Made by a program: the position numbers and the translations under genes
Shown: positions 1 to 10,100 of the stretch, piece by piece
How positions within the stretch are numbered: position 1 is the stretch's first letter
How the letters are laid out: each line of letters starts with the position of its first letter
The notes under the pieces: generated by a model
Told to the model about the DNA's origin: nothing
Database searches by the model: none
Seen by the model: only the letters and a program-made list of their open reading frames with translations
NCBI RefSeq assembly: GCF_000799165.1
Contig: NZ_JUGF01000002.1
Location: 744,001 to 808,000 of the forward strand
Source of the DNA: Methylotenera versatilis 7
GTDB lineage: Bacteria > Pseudomonadota > Gammaproteobacteria > Burkholderiales > Methylophilaceae
Direction of reading: 5' to 3'
Length of the DNA stretch: 64,000 bases

Positions 1-340
1 TAGAAATTGCCAGCATGGGCCTTTCCGCAGTTCCAAAAGTCTCGCTTTCAAAAGGCAAAGGTAACGACAGAACCAAAAATTGTTGCGGGCAATATTGGAA
101 AGCCTGATTGCCAAGGTATCCCATTTTTCTTCCCTGCAAGACAACGACAATACAAGGCTCATATAGAACGGGCATTCTTGGTATGTATCTGTTGGAGCGC
201 ATCAGCTTGACACCATCCAAGATAGATAGAGTATATCCCTCATTTGGGGCAAGTTTCAGAAGCAGGTCAATCATGGACTGCTGGCATGTCATGGTTTTTT
301 CCGATTTAATACTGTTATAAATATGCATTATATTAGGCAT
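1..340 (-). CDS. AraC-family transcriptional regulator, N-terminal part (cut by window edge)
   Basis: The minus strand is open from about 340 to the left edge. It reads as the AraC N-terminal ligand-binding domain (PF06719 type): a stretch around PVLYEPCIVVVLQGRK is followed by FLVLSLPLPFESE and a conserved ERPMLAIS. The C-terminal helix-turn-helix would lie outside the window. Possible starts are ATG at 340, 328 or 292; none has a strong ribosome binding site, though GGAA precedes 292. Family members are usually cytoplasmic regulators of a neighbouring operon. It is divergent from the PQQ-type sugar dehydrogenase starting at 511, which makes that gene a candidate target. The ligand is unknown. 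Confidence 0.75.
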   Translation of the reverse strand, partial: MPNIMHIYNSIKSEKTMTCQQSMIDLLLKLAPNEGYTLSILDGVKLMRSNRYIPRMPVLYEPCIVVVLQGRKMGYLGNQAFQYCPQQFLVLSLPLPFESETFGTAERPMLAIS

Positions 341-510
341 TATTTTATATTTAATGTCTATATTGAAATAGGATTAGGCAATATATAAAGAATTTTAGGC
401 ATTTTGTTCTTGTTGCTGGAAAACTAAACTGATTACCAGTTCTAAACCACCAGTACGGATGAGAAGCAGTATTGCTAAAGAGTATTTATTCATTTTAGAA
501 AGAGGTCACT

Positions 511-2466
511 ATGCAAACCAGATACAAAGTAATGAATGCGTTAATCCTTGCAACATTGGGATTGCATGCAATTTCCAGTGTTGCTGGAATAGCAGATGTA
601 GAAGCAAATTTAAGCAAGCTTCATATGCCACCGGGTTTTAAGGTGGAGATTTATGCTGAAGTGCCTGGTGCAAGACAAATGGCGCTTGGTACGAATGGCA
701 ACGTATATGTGGGCACGCGTGGAAACAAAATTTATGCTGTAGTCGATAAAAACAAGGATCGTAAGGCAGACGGCGTTGTAACAATGATGGATGACCTGAA
801 AGTTGCCAACGGCGTCGCTATGTACAATGGTAATTTATATGTTGCAGAGCAAAACCGCATTACAAGATATGCGGCGCCTGACTTTGATTTAAATCTTCCA
901 TTTAGCCAAATGCGCGAGGTCATCTATGACCAGCTTCCAGATAAAGCCCATCACGGCTGGCGCTATATTACATTTGGACCTGATAATAAGCTCTACGTAA
1001 CAATCGGGGCGCCGTGCAATATCTGTAATCCTCAAGGTATAGAAGCAAGCATCATTCGTATGAATCCGGATGGTAGCAATGTGGAAACCTTCGCCAAAGG
1101 TGTGCGTAACTCTGTTGGTATGGACTTTCAGCCTGGAACCAACACGCTGCACTTTACTGACAATGGTGTGGATATGATGGGTGACGATATTCCTCATGAT
1201 GAATTAAATGCTGCACCTAAAAAGGATATGCATTTTGGTTTCCCATTCTATGCGGGCGGAAGCGCTAGACAGGCTGAATGGAAAGATAAAACACCTCCCA
1301 AGAATGTGACTTACCCAGCTACTGAATTCCAGGCGCACAGCGCCAACTTAGGTTTTAAGTTCTATACCGGCAACCAATTTCCTACCGAATACCAGAATAA
1401 TGCCATTGTTGCCCAGCATGGTTCATGGAATCGCTCCAAACCGGTTGGCTATCAATTAATGCGCGTCATCTTTGATGAAAATCATCAAGTAAAAGGTAGC
1501 GAAGTATTTATTGATGGTTGGTTGGATAATGGCGAAATATGGGGCCGCCCAACTGATGTATTACAACTGCCAGATGGCTCGTTACTGCTGTCTGATGACT
1601 ACAATGACGTCATTTATCGTGTGAGTTATGGTGAGAAATCGGCACCAACTGTGCTGAACACATCTGGCATTTCGCCCAAGACATTGACTGGTCTGCAGAT
1701 GCCAGAATCGTCTATTGCTCATCCGGATGGCCGCATTTTCATCACCGAAATTGGTGGCTTTGGTACAAATGGAGATGGCAAGGTTACTATTCTGAATACA
1801 GACGGCACAACTAAAACTTTAGCGGAGGGCTTAAATGATCCTAAAGGTATCGATCTTTTTAACAACCAACTGTACGTGGCCGATGTAAATCAGGTAGTTC
1901 GTATCGATCTGGATGGTAAAAAGACTGTCATCGCTAAATCAACGGATTTTCAAAACACACCTATCTTTCTGAATGATATTGAAATTGACGGCTTAGGTAA
2001 TGTGTATGTGTCAGACAGTGGTGATGATAATGGCAAACATGGGGCAATCTATAAAATCACACCTGCGGGTAAAGTTATTCAGATCATCAACGATAAATCA
2101 GGTATTAAACGTCCTAATGGTTTGTTGATGGATGGCCCCAATAAACTATTGGTTGCCGACTTTGGTACTGGCAAGTTGTTTCAAGTGACGTTTGATGGTG
2201 TATCCAGCAAACCGAAATCAAAAGCCACGTTGCTGAATAGTGGTTTTGGTGGTGCAGATGGATTAATCAGAGATGCAAATGGCATTCTATATGTCAGCGA
2301 TTGGGCAAACGGTAAGGTTTGGCAGTTAAGTGAACCTAAATCTACACCACAATTGTTAACAGAAGGTCATCAATCTGCAGCAGATATTTCATTGTCTGCC
2401 GATGGTAAATATATCCTGATGCCAGACATGAAAGCAGGAAAGCTGATTCCATTACCAATCAAGTAG
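511..2466 (+). CDS. Secreted PQQ-dependent sugar (sorbosone-type) dehydrogenase with extra C-terminal beta-propeller
   Basis: A 651-aa protein with an N-terminal signal peptide (about residues 1-26), so probably periplasmic. Residues about 35-390 resemble the soluble glucose/L-sorbosone dehydrogenase propeller (GSDH family). Signs are repeated blade motifs such as NGNVYVGTRGNKIYAV, the HHGWRYITFGPDNKLYV segment (candidate catalytic His147/148) and GAPCNICNPQG. Residues about 400-651 form a second propeller of SMP-30/NHL type (repeats like GLGNVYVSDSGDDNGK and DANGILYVSDWANGKV). Family members oxidise sugars or aldehydes and pass electrons to the respiratory chain; the substrate here is not predictable. 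The start has AAAGAGGT upstream. The gene is monocistronic, with a strong terminator directly behind it. Confidence 0.75.
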   Translation: MQTRYKVMNALILATLGLHAISSVAGIADVEANLSKLHMPPGFKVEIYAEVPGARQMALGTNGNVYVGTRGNKIYAVVDKNKDRKADGVVTMMDDLKVANGVAMYNGNLYVAEQNRITRYAAPDFDLNLPFSQMREVIYDQLPDKAHHGWRYITFGPDNKLYVTIGAPCNICNPQGIEASIIRMNPDGSNVETFAKGVRNSVGMDFQPGTNTLHFTDNGVDMMGDDIPHDELNAAPKKDMHFGFPFYAGGSARQAEWKDKTPPKNVTYPATEFQAHSANLGFKFYTGNQFPTEYQNNAIVAQHGSWNRSKPVGYQLMRVIFDENHQVKGSEVFIDGWLDNGEIWGRPTDVLQLPDGSLLLSDDYNDVIYRVSYGEKSAPTVLNTSGISPKTLTGLQMPESSIAHPDGRIFITEIGGFGTNGDGKVTILNTDGTTKTLAEGLNDPKGIDLFNNQLYVADVNQVVRIDLDGKKTVIAKSTDFQNTPIFLNDIEIDGLGNVYVSDSGDDNGKHGAIYKITPAGKVIQIINDKSGIKRPNGLLMDGPNKLLVADFGTGKLFQVTFDGVSSKPKSKATLLNSGFGGADGLIRDANGILYVSDWANGKVWQLSEPKSTPQLLTEGHQSAADISLSADGKYILMPDMKAGKLIPLPIK

Positions 2467-2477
2467 TTTATGTGTAA

Positions 2478-2504
2478 TAAAAAAGCCGGCAATGCCGGCT
2501 TTTT
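2478..2504 (+). terminator. Rho-independent terminator of the sugar dehydrogenase gene
   Basis: Perfect 10-bp stem AAAAGCCGGC / GCCGGCTTTT with an AAT loop, ending in a T run, 12 bp after the stop codon at 2466. Confidence 0.9.
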
Positions 2505-2587
2505 ATACAACTCATCCATTCATTTTGCCCGTATAAGGGGAGGATTATCAGGTACTGCAATGATAGGGCACACAACTCCAATAAGTA

Positions 2588-2965
2588 TTAACTATTAGCA
2601 ACACTCACAACTTTTAGACGTCTGGAAGGGTCGTTTGGAAAAGACCAGTCGATTGTTTGTCCTTCTTTAAGACCCAATAGTGCTGAACCCACGGGTGAAA
2701 GTATGGAAATTTTTCCGTGAGCTAAATCGGCTTCTTCTGGAAACACCAATTCCACCTCGCGGCTTACGCCATTACTTTCATCCATATAGACAACACGCGA
2801 ATTCATTCTGACGACATTTAACGGTACCTGGTCTGCTGGCACCACTATAGCCCGACTCAACTCGTCACCCAGTAATCCATTTTTATCTAGCCTAAACAAA
2901 CGGCTATAGTCAGTATCAGAGATGATTAAATCTTCAGTTTCCATTGTTTTCATAGTTGTATCCAT
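2588..2965 (-). CDS. rnk: Rnk-like nucleoside diphosphate kinase regulator (GreA/GreB C-terminal fold)
   Basis: About 125 aa. The C-terminal half is a GreA/GreB C-terminal domain: NSRVVYMDESNG, VELVFPEEADL, ILSPVGSALLGLKEGQTIDW. The short N-terminal region replaces the GreA coiled coil, as in Rnk of Escherichia coli, which contacts RNA polymerase and affects nucleotide and polyphosphate levels. Reading could begin at GTG 2974; ATG 2965 or 2953 are more usual starts, and no site stands out by its ribosome binding sequence. It is a single gene, divergent from the LysR regulator at 3100. Confidence 0.8.
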   Translation of the reverse strand: MDTTMKTMETEDLIISDTDYSRLFRLDKNGLLGDELSRAIVVPADQVPLNVVRMNSRVVYMDESNGVSREVELVFPEEADLAHGKISILSPVGSALLGLKEGQTIDWSFPNDPSRRLKVVSVANS

Positions 2966-3099
2966 TCCGCACACAAAGAATCCGCCATATTATTGATATG
3001 GCCAGCGGTGAATAATAGTGTATTTACCTAGATTAAATTAGTCCGTCCAATCGAACATAATTGTTTCCTATGGGGAGACAATAGCCCTACAATAGGCAG

Positions 3100-4005
3100 A
3101 TGTACGATTTAAATTTAATGGTTATTTTTGCGCATGTGGTAAACGAGCAAAGTTTTTCTGCCGCAGCCAGAAAACTTGGTGTTTCCCGATCATCCGTCAG
3201 CAAAGCTGTTGCAAAACTAGAGCGTACACTGGATGCTAGTTTGCTTAATCGAAGCACGCGGCATATCAGTTTGACTGAGGTTGGCAGGGTATTTTTTGAT
3301 CATTGCTCCCGCATTAGCAATGAGGCAGATGAAGCACGTGAAATGATTGATAGCCTGAATGCTCAACCGCGCGGGGTGCTTAAAGTAGCCACATCAGTTG
3401 CATTCGGCACGTTGCATATTGCACCGGCGATAGCAGATTTTATGCACGTTTATCCTGAACTCAGTATTGATATGACTATCACGGATCGGATAGTCGATTT
3501 GGCAGAAGAGGGTTATGACGTGATTATCTGTGTAGCGAGCGATTTGCCACAGACTTTAATCGCCAGAAAATTAGCACCTATTCGCCGTAAATTATGTGCA
3601 ACTCCAGAATATTTTGAAAAGTTCGGCATACCGCTTTTGCCGCAGGATTTAATGACGCACAACTGTCTGGATTACATTCATTCTGGTGATAAAGGCCTAT
3701 GGCGTTTTAATGGGCCAGGTGGTGAAGTTTCTGTGCCGGTTTCAGGCAGATTGCGTATCAATGATGATGAAGCTTTATCGCAAGTTGTGCTGGGTGGATT
3801 TGGATTGGCATTATTACCCACTTTTATTATCGGTAAGGATATTCAGGCTAAGCGCCTCAGATCGGTGTTGTCAGAATATATTCCTGTGTATCAACATGTC
3901 TACGCGCTATATCTGCCAAAGCGGAATCTGCCGTTGAAAATTCGCGTGTTAATTGATTTTCTAATAGAGCGTTTTGGCGCTGAACCGTACTGGGATATTG
4001 AATAA
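3100..4005 (+). CDS. LysR-family transcriptional regulator
   Basis: A 301-aa LysR regulator. The winged helix-turn-helix occupies residues about 1-60 (SFSAAARKLGVSRSSVSKAV, then LLNRSTRHISLTEVG). The rest is a substrate-binding-like effector domain (FGLALLPTFI near residue 245). The overall look matches the AaeR/DmlR-like group of small regulators. It is divergent from the rnk-like gene, with about 134 bp between them. The target and effector cannot be told; LysR proteins commonly control the divergent neighbour, but a role for rnk here is only a guess. Confidence 0.85.
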   Translation: MYDLNLMVIFAHVVNEQSFSAAARKLGVSRSSVSKAVAKLERTLDASLLNRSTRHISLTEVGRVFFDHCSRISNEADEAREMIDSLNAQPRGVLKVATSVAFGTLHIAPAIADFMHVYPELSIDMTITDRIVDLAEEGYDVIICVASDLPQTLIARKLAPIRRKLCATPEYFEKFGIPLLPQDLMTHNCLDYIHSGDKGLWRFNGPGGEVSVPVSGRLRINDDEALSQVVLGGFGLALLPTFIIGKDIQAKRLRSVLSEYIPVYQHVYALYLPKRNLPLKIRVLIDFLIERFGAEPYWDIE

Positions 4006-4070
4006 ACCGATATGCTTGAACTATACAAAAATGACCGTTATTACAACTGGCAGTTAAGTGATGGATATTG

Positions 4071-4304
4071 ATGACCACTCATTCCGAACAACGCAATAAT
4101 CCTTTACACGGCCTCACACTGGAGGCCATAGTCACCGCTTTATTTGACCATTACGGCTGGGATGGTTTAGCTGAACGCATACCCGTGAATTGCTTTATGA
4201 ACGACCCAAGCATTAAATCGAGCCTTAAGTTTTTACGTAAAACACCTTGGGCGCGTGAAAAGGTCGAGCGACTGTATTTATCACTACTGGAAAACGGTAC
4301 TTAA
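4071..4304 (+). CDS. VF530-family small DNA-binding protein (DUF2132)
   Basis: A 77-aa protein starting at ATG 4071; the TTG at 4068 is in frame but less likely. The sequence [33 protein letters not shown] and the later [21 protein letters not shown] match the VF530/DUF2132 family, small helical proteins with DNA-binding character named after a Vibrio protein. The cellular role is unknown. It follows the LysR gene by 65 bp in the same direction and may be cotranscribed. Confidence 0.8.
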   Translation: MTTHSEQRNNPLHGLTLEAIVTALFDHYGWDGLAERIPVNCFMNDPSIKSSLKFLRKTPWAREKVERLYLSLLENGT

Positions 4305-4615
4305 CCAAAAACTTAACCCATTAAAAAGCGTAAATTATTCATAATCCGAATAGCCTTTCAGATTTTAGCCTTAATCTTGAAATGCCTGTGTCCATCTGAG
4401 TTGTCATCTTCGCGTGCACTTGCGGCGTGACGCCGTATCTTCCTTTCATAGCCCTTTACTTAACATTAGCATGTTGAGTTCTGGCAGGTCTTGTAACAAG
4501 AAAACGAGAGTAGATTGTAAGGATGATTAAATTTTAAATTAAACCATTCCCCACAATCCAAGTCACTCATAGTGATTACACTTTATTTTAATTTTAAAAA
4601 GAGAATATTTAGTTA
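4305..4615. other. Intergenic region, 311 bp, no gene seen
   Basis: No convincing coding sequence on either strand. It holds a short GC-rich palindrome GGCGTGACGCC near 4426-4436, standing out from the AT-rich surroundings, and a small dyad TCACT-CAT-AGTGA at 4563-4575 about 40 bp before the channel gene. That dyad could be an operator, but nothing confirms it. Confidence 0.4.
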
Positions 4616-5860
4616 ATGATGAATGACCTAAATTTAACCGCCGAATGGCTGGTAAATCATGCAGTGTTACAAACCTTTATTTATGCTGGCTTGCTGTTAT
4701 TAATTGCCTGGTTCGTCAATTCTGTCGTTAAAGTTTTGTTAGTTAAATTAGCATTCAATCTACTGAGTGTTATCTCACTTGAGAACGTACGTTCTGGCAA
4801 TAAGCTGATTAAACGTATAGCAAATATCCTTCCCGCTATCGTTATTGCCATCGGCATTCCTTTTATTCCAGGAGTCCCTGATGTCATCGATACAATCATT
4901 CAAAATATTGCGAATGCTTTTATCGTACTGACCATCGCACTTGCAGCAAATGATGCATTGAATGTTGGTAATAGCTTATATCTAAAGCGGCCAGATGCGC
5001 ATCTTCACCCAATCAAAGGCTACATACAGGTTGCTAAACTAGTGGTAATCATCATTGCGACGATTTTAATCGTTGCAACGCTAATCGATCGCTCACCCGT
5101 TATCTTATTGTCTGGTGTTGGTGCCATGGCGGCAGTTTTAATGTTGATTTTTCAAGACACTATCTTATCTTTAGTGGCAAGCATTCAAATAAACTCAAAT
5201 GATATTGTGCGAGTAGGAGACTGGATAGAAATGCCTCAGTTAAATGCAGATGGTGATGTGATTGATGTTGCGCTTCACACCGTTAAAGTACAAAACTGGG
5301 ACAAAACGATTACAACCATTCCGACCAAGAAGTTGATATCTGAATCTTTTAAAAACTGGCGTGGCATGCAGGAGTCAGGTGGGCGCAGAATTAAAAGAAC
5401 GCTTTATATCGACCAAAATAGTATTCAATTTATTGATGCGGATACGCTGGTAAAAATGCAGTCTTTCGGTGTGCTTAAAGATTTTATTAGCAAAAAATCG
5501 ACTGAACTGGAAGAGTGGAATAAAAAACTAGCCGATAAAGGACTTGAGCAAGTTAACGCACGAAAAATGACCAATATCGGTAATTTTCGCGCTTACGTAG
5601 AGCTATATTTACGCAACCATCAGAACATTCATCAAGACATGACATTGTTAGTGCGTCAACTTAACCCAACGCCAAATGGCTTACCAATCGAGGTTTACTG
5701 CTTTACAAAAACAACCAAGTGGGCAGAGTATGAATCCATTCAGTCCGATATTTTCGATCATCTTTTTGCCATTATTAACCATTTTGAGCTAAGAGTTTTC
5801 CAAAATCCAAGTGGCTTGGATTTTGCGAATTATGGTTCAGAGAAAGCACAAGCAGCCTAA
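4616..5860 (+). CDS. MscS-family mechanosensitive channel, YbdG/MscM type
   Basis: A 414-aa inner membrane protein, close to the length of E. coli YbdG (415 aa). About five hydrophobic segments lie in residues 15-190. The last (LSGVGAMAAVLMLIFQDTILSLVASIQI) carries the MscS pore-helix pattern, followed by the soluble beta-domain (NDIVRVGDWIEMP, VKVQNWDKTITTIPTKKLISESFKNWRGM). YbdG-type channels open under mild osmotic downshock and release solutes. ATG ATG at 4616 follows AGAGAATATTTAG, a weak binding site. It converges with the SDR gene, 14 bp away. Confidence 0.85.
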   Translation: MMNDLNLTAEWLVNHAVLQTFIYAGLLLLIAWFVNSVVKVLLVKLAFNLLSVISLENVRSGNKLIKRIANILPAIVIAIGIPFIPGVPDVIDTIIQNIANAFIVLTIALAANDALNVGNSLYLKRPDAHLHPIKGYIQVAKLVVIIIATILIVATLIDRSPVILLSGVGAMAAVLMLIFQDTILSLVASIQINSNDIVRVGDWIEMPQLNADGDVIDVALHTVKVQNWDKTITTIPTKKLISESFKNWRGMQESGGRRIKRTLYIDQNSIQFIDADTLVKMQSFGVLKDFISKKSTELEEWNKKLADKGLEQVNARKMTNIGNFRAYVELYLRNHQNIHQDMTLLVRQLNPTPNGLPIEVYCFTKTTKWAEYESIQSDIFDHLFAIINHFELRVFQNPSGLDFANYGSEKAQAA

Positions 5861-5874
5861 ATATTCAATTCTAG

Positions 5875-6666
5875 CTAAATGATTGTATTAATTAAACCAC
5901 CTTCAACATGAATGGCCGATCCGTTTGTTGCAGCCGATAATGGGCTTGCAAGATACGCCACAGTACTGGCGATCTCTTCAGGTTCAATCAAGCGCTGCAA
6001 TAGTGAGGCAGATCGGTGTTTTGCAAAGAATTCAGCTTCAATCTCTTGTTCAGACGCGTTTGGATCGCTTGCCACGCTACGTAAAAAGTCAAAAATTCCT
6101 TCAGAGCGAGTTGGTCCTGGCAGTACAGAGTTAACCGTGACGCCTGTACCTTTGGTGAGATTGGCCAAACCGCGAGCAATAGAAAGTTGGGCGGTTTTGG
6201 TTGTGGCGTAGTGAATCATATCGGCTGGAATCATAAGGGCGGACTCGCTGGAAATAAAAATAATGCGCCCCCAGTTACGCTCTAACATACCCGGAAAGTA
6301 GGCGCGTGATAGACGTACACCACTCATCACATTGACATCGAAAAACTTCAGCCAATCTGCATCTGTAATGTCAGCAAATGGTTTGCTTTCGTAAATGCCC
6401 AGATTATTGATTAAGATATCGACATGACTGACTTCCTTAAGTATTAATTGCATGCCATTTTCGCTAGTAATATCTGCCAGAATACCGCGCACACTTTTTC
6501 CACCTGATGATTGAATGGATTGCACAGACTCATCGAGTTTCGTTTGATTACGACCTGTCACAATAACATCTGCGCCTTCTATCGCCAGGCTACGTGCAAT
6601 CTCTAAACCAATACCGGCGGTTGAGCCCGTTATCAAGGCTGTTTTTTTATTCAGTTGTAAATCCAT
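5875..6666 (-). CDS. Short-chain dehydrogenase/reductase (SDR) oxidoreductase
   Basis: 263 aa, the usual size of classical SDR enzymes. The NAD(P)-binding motif TGSTAGIG lies at residues about 14-21. NNLG replaces the common NNAG at about 87-90. The catalytic Ser is in FISSES, and the Tyr/Lys pair in HYATTK at about 150-156. TGRNQ after the second strand has the Arg often seen in NADP-preferring enzymes. It is cytoplasmic and single, with AGGAAA just before the ATG. The substrate is not predictable from the sequence or context. Confidence 0.85.
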   Translation of the reverse strand: MDLQLNKKTALITGSTAGIGLEIARSLAIEGADVIVTGRNQTKLDESVQSIQSSGGKSVRGILADITSENGMQLILKEVSHVDILINNLGIYESKPFADITDADWLKFFDVNVMSGVRLSRAYFPGMLERNWGRIIFISSESALMIPADMIHYATTKTAQLSIARGLANLTKGTGVTVNSVLPGPTRSEGIFDFLRSVASDPNASEQEIEAEFFAKHRSASLLQRLIEPEEIASTVAYLASPLSAATNGSAIHVEGGLINTII

Positions 6667-7110
6667 TATTTTCCTTTTGAGTAGTTTTACCCGTCAATCT
6701 CTCTGGTCATCATGACATTAATTATTTATTTTTACAATTGGCTGTAATGGCATGTTAATGGTGAGAATAATGCACAAATTTAAGCAATTTGCGTGGCAAA
6801 TGCTATTAACTACTAGGAGAAGAGTATTTTATTTTGCTAAGTTATCTGGAGATATAGAACTAATCAACATTTTGCATATCAACCCTGCTAGTCAAAAATA
6901 TTAATAGTCATGCTGCAGTCATAATGCCCAACTAATAATCTTAAATATCGTTTTATAATCGATAGGTTACAATTTAAAACTTACGTACAAAGCGTACGCA
7001 TGCAATTCATTAATCAAAAAATCTGCGTCATTGATAATGGTTGCGGAATTTTAATTTACTTTATTCAAATGAATATCCTCTTGGTTTGCCAAAAAAATTA
7101 AAAGGTTGAT
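6667..7110. other. Intergenic region, 444 bp, between SDR and RND genes
   Basis: AT-rich DNA between divergent genes, so it should hold both promoters. One plus-strand reading frame at 6770-6904 (44 codons, GGTGAG five bases before its ATG) has no recognisable similarity and is not called as a gene. A dyad-like stretch TACGTAC AAAG CGTACGC at 6982-6999 may be a regulator site for the RND genes. Confidence 0.35.
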
Positions 7111-10100
7111 ATGTTCAACGTAGTTAGTATTGCTTTAAAGCGCCCGTATACGTTTGTGGTGATGGCATTGTTGATGCTCATCGCAGGCACACTGGCTGCG
7201 CTGCGAAGCCCGGTGGATATTTTCCCTGAGATTCGTATTCCGGTGATTGCGGTAGCATGGCAGTATGCCGGATTGCCGGCAGATGACATGGCAGGGCGTA
7301 TCACTACGCTGTACCAGCGAAGCCTCACTACTACAGTGAATGACATCGAACATATTGAAGCTAACTCCTATACCGGTTTTGGTATCGTCAAAATATTCTT
7401 CCAGCCGGGTGTGGATATTGCTACTGCAAATGCTCAGGTAACGGCTATTTCACAAGTTGTGACGCGTCAAATGCCAGCAGGCACAACGCCGCCACTCATT
7501 TTGAACTACAGCGCTTCCACGGTTCCAATTTTGCAGATTGCCCTGTCTGGTAAGGGTTTGACCGAGCAGAATCTGGCTGATTTGGGTCTAAATGCCGTTC
7601 GTTTACGTTTAGTGACTGTGCCTGGCGCTGGGGTGCCATATCCTTTTGGCGGTAAAAGTCGTCAGGTACAGATTGACCTTGACCCATCAGCTCTTCAGGC
7701 GCGGGAGCTATCTGCGCAAGACGTCGCTAATGCCTTGGCGGCACACAATCTGATATTGCCTGTCGGTACGCAAAAGATAGGTAGTTTTGAATATACGTTA
7801 AACCTTAATAATTCAGCCTCTGCGATTGAAGATTTAGGTAATCTGCCCGTTAAAGTCGTCAATGGCGCAACGGTTTATATTCGCGATGTTGCGCAAGTGC
7901 GTGACGGTAATCCGCCACAGACTAATATCGTGCATGTGGATGGTAGTCGCTCGGTATTGATGTCCGTGCTTAAAAATGGTGCAATTTCTACGCTTGATAT
8001 CGTTTCTGGCATTAAAGATAAACTTGAAGAAATCAAGCCTAGCCTGCCTGATAATTTAGTAGCAACACCGATTAATGACCAATCGTTATTCGTACGTGCT
8101 GCTATTAGCGGCGTCGCCTATGAAGGAGTTTTGGCTGCAGCACTCACTAGCTTGATGATATTGCTGTTTTTGGGTAGCTGGCGCTCTACCGTGATTATTG
8201 CTATCTCAATACCGCTATCCATCTTGGGCGCCATCATGGGCCTTTCTGCTATTGGCGAAACGCTCAACATCATGACCTTGGGTGGTTTGGCGCTTGCCGT
8301 TGGTATATTGGTCGATGATGCCACGGTGACGATTGAGAATATCAACTGGCATTTGGAGCAAGGCAAGGAAGTTGAAGAATCCATTTTGGATGGTGCAGCG
8401 CAAATCGTGACGCCGGCATTTGTGTCGTTATTGTGTATTTGTATCGTATTTGTGCCGATGTTCTTCTTGGAAGGTGTTTCACGCTTCTTGTTTGTACCGA
8501 TGGCGGAAGCCGTGATGTTCGCGATGGTAAGTTCGTTCATATTGTCGCGTACGCTAGTGCCAACCATGGCAAATTATCTGCTCAAAAAACATGCGCCACA
8601 TAAAGATGAACATGGTACGGTAACCACACCGACAAATAATCCGTTCGTGCATTTTCAGCGTGGTTTTGAAGCACGTTTTGAGCGTTTTCGCGCAGGTTAC
8701 AAAGACATATTGGAAATGGCGGTTGCGCATCGGCGAGTTTTTATAACGGGTTTTTTAGCGGTAATCATGCTGTCATTCTTGCTGATTCCATTTCTTGGTC
8801 AAAACTTTTTCCCAGCAGTTGATAGTGGACAGATACTGATACACGCACGCGTGCCTGTTGGCACTCGTGTAGAAGATACTGCTGCGCGCTTTGCACTCAT
8901 ACAATCGGCGATTAAAAAGGTAATTCCGCCCGAAGAAATTATCACGATTGTCGATAATATTGGCATACCAATCAGTAGTATCAACATGACTTACAACAAT
9001 ACCGGTTTGATTGGTGCGCAGGATGGCGACATACAGATTGCACTTAAAAAAGATCACGCACCAACTGCTGATTATGTGCGTAAACTGCGCGAAGTATTGC
9101 CACAGCAGTTTCCAGGCACGACATTTTCGTTCCCTCCAGCTGATATCGTCAGCCAGATATTGAATTTTGGCTCCCCCGCGCCGATTGATTTACAGATACG
9201 TGGCGGCAAGCTTAATGATAACTTTGATTATGCCAACAAGTTGCTGGAAAAAATTCGCTTGGTTCCAGGTGTGGCCGATGCCCGCATCCAGCAATCACGC
9301 GCTAGGCCAGTGTTTGATATTAATGTTGATCGCACCCGTTCACAAGAAATGGGTATTAGCACTAGGGATGTGACCAATAGTCTGGTCGTCAACTTGGCGG
9401 GTAGTTCGCAAGTTGCGCCTACTTTCTGGTTGAATCCAGCCAATGGCGTGTCTTATCCTATCGTGCTGCAAACACCGCAATATCGTCTTGATAGCTTAAA
9501 TTCTTTAGCTAGCATACCTATCAGCAGTGTTGGCGGTGCACCACAAACATTAGGTGCGCTGGCAACTTTCAAGCGTGGCACAGGCAACGCGGTGGTCAGC
9601 CAATATGATATTCAGGCGATGGTACAAATCAATGCAACGACACAAGACCGTGATTTAGGTGCTGTGGCTAAAGATATTCGTCAGATTATTGCAGACACGG
9701 CCGACCAAGTACCAAAAGGTGCGACTGTCGCACTATTAGGCCAAGTCAAAACCATGAATAGTGCTTTCTCTGGTTTGCTGTATGGATTGCTTGGCGCCAT
9801 CGTGTTAATTTACCTGCTGATAGTGGTTAACTTCCAGTCATGGAGTGACCCATTTGTGATTATTACGGCATTGCCTGCGGCTCTGGCAGGTATCGTATGG
9901 ATGTTGTTTGTAACCTATACGCCGTTATCTGTTCCGGCTTTAACAGGTGCCATCATGTGCATGGGCGTAGCGACTGCCAACAGTGTATTGGTCATCAGCT
10001 TTGCCCGTGAGCGACTGGCGCAATTGGGCGATGCCACTGCCGCCGCGATTGATGCGGGTTTTGTACGTTTCCGCCCGGTATTAATGACGGCGCTGGCAAT

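Noticed and set aside
4360-4500. Possible coding or repeat fragment on the minus strand around the GGCGTGACGCC palindrome
   Set aside because: Only a short frame, and I found no second copy in this window to support a repeat family.
6770-6904. 44-codon plus-strand ORF with a fair ribosome site
   Set aside because: No similarity to a known family, no coding character beyond an open frame in AT-rich DNA; kept only as a note in the intergenic entry.
6982-6999. TACGTACAAAGCGTACGC upstream of the RND genes as a fourth copy of the island dyad
   Set aside because: The halves are seven, not eight, bases apart, the TGACGTA half is missing, and no -10-like hexamer lies 23 bp downstream.
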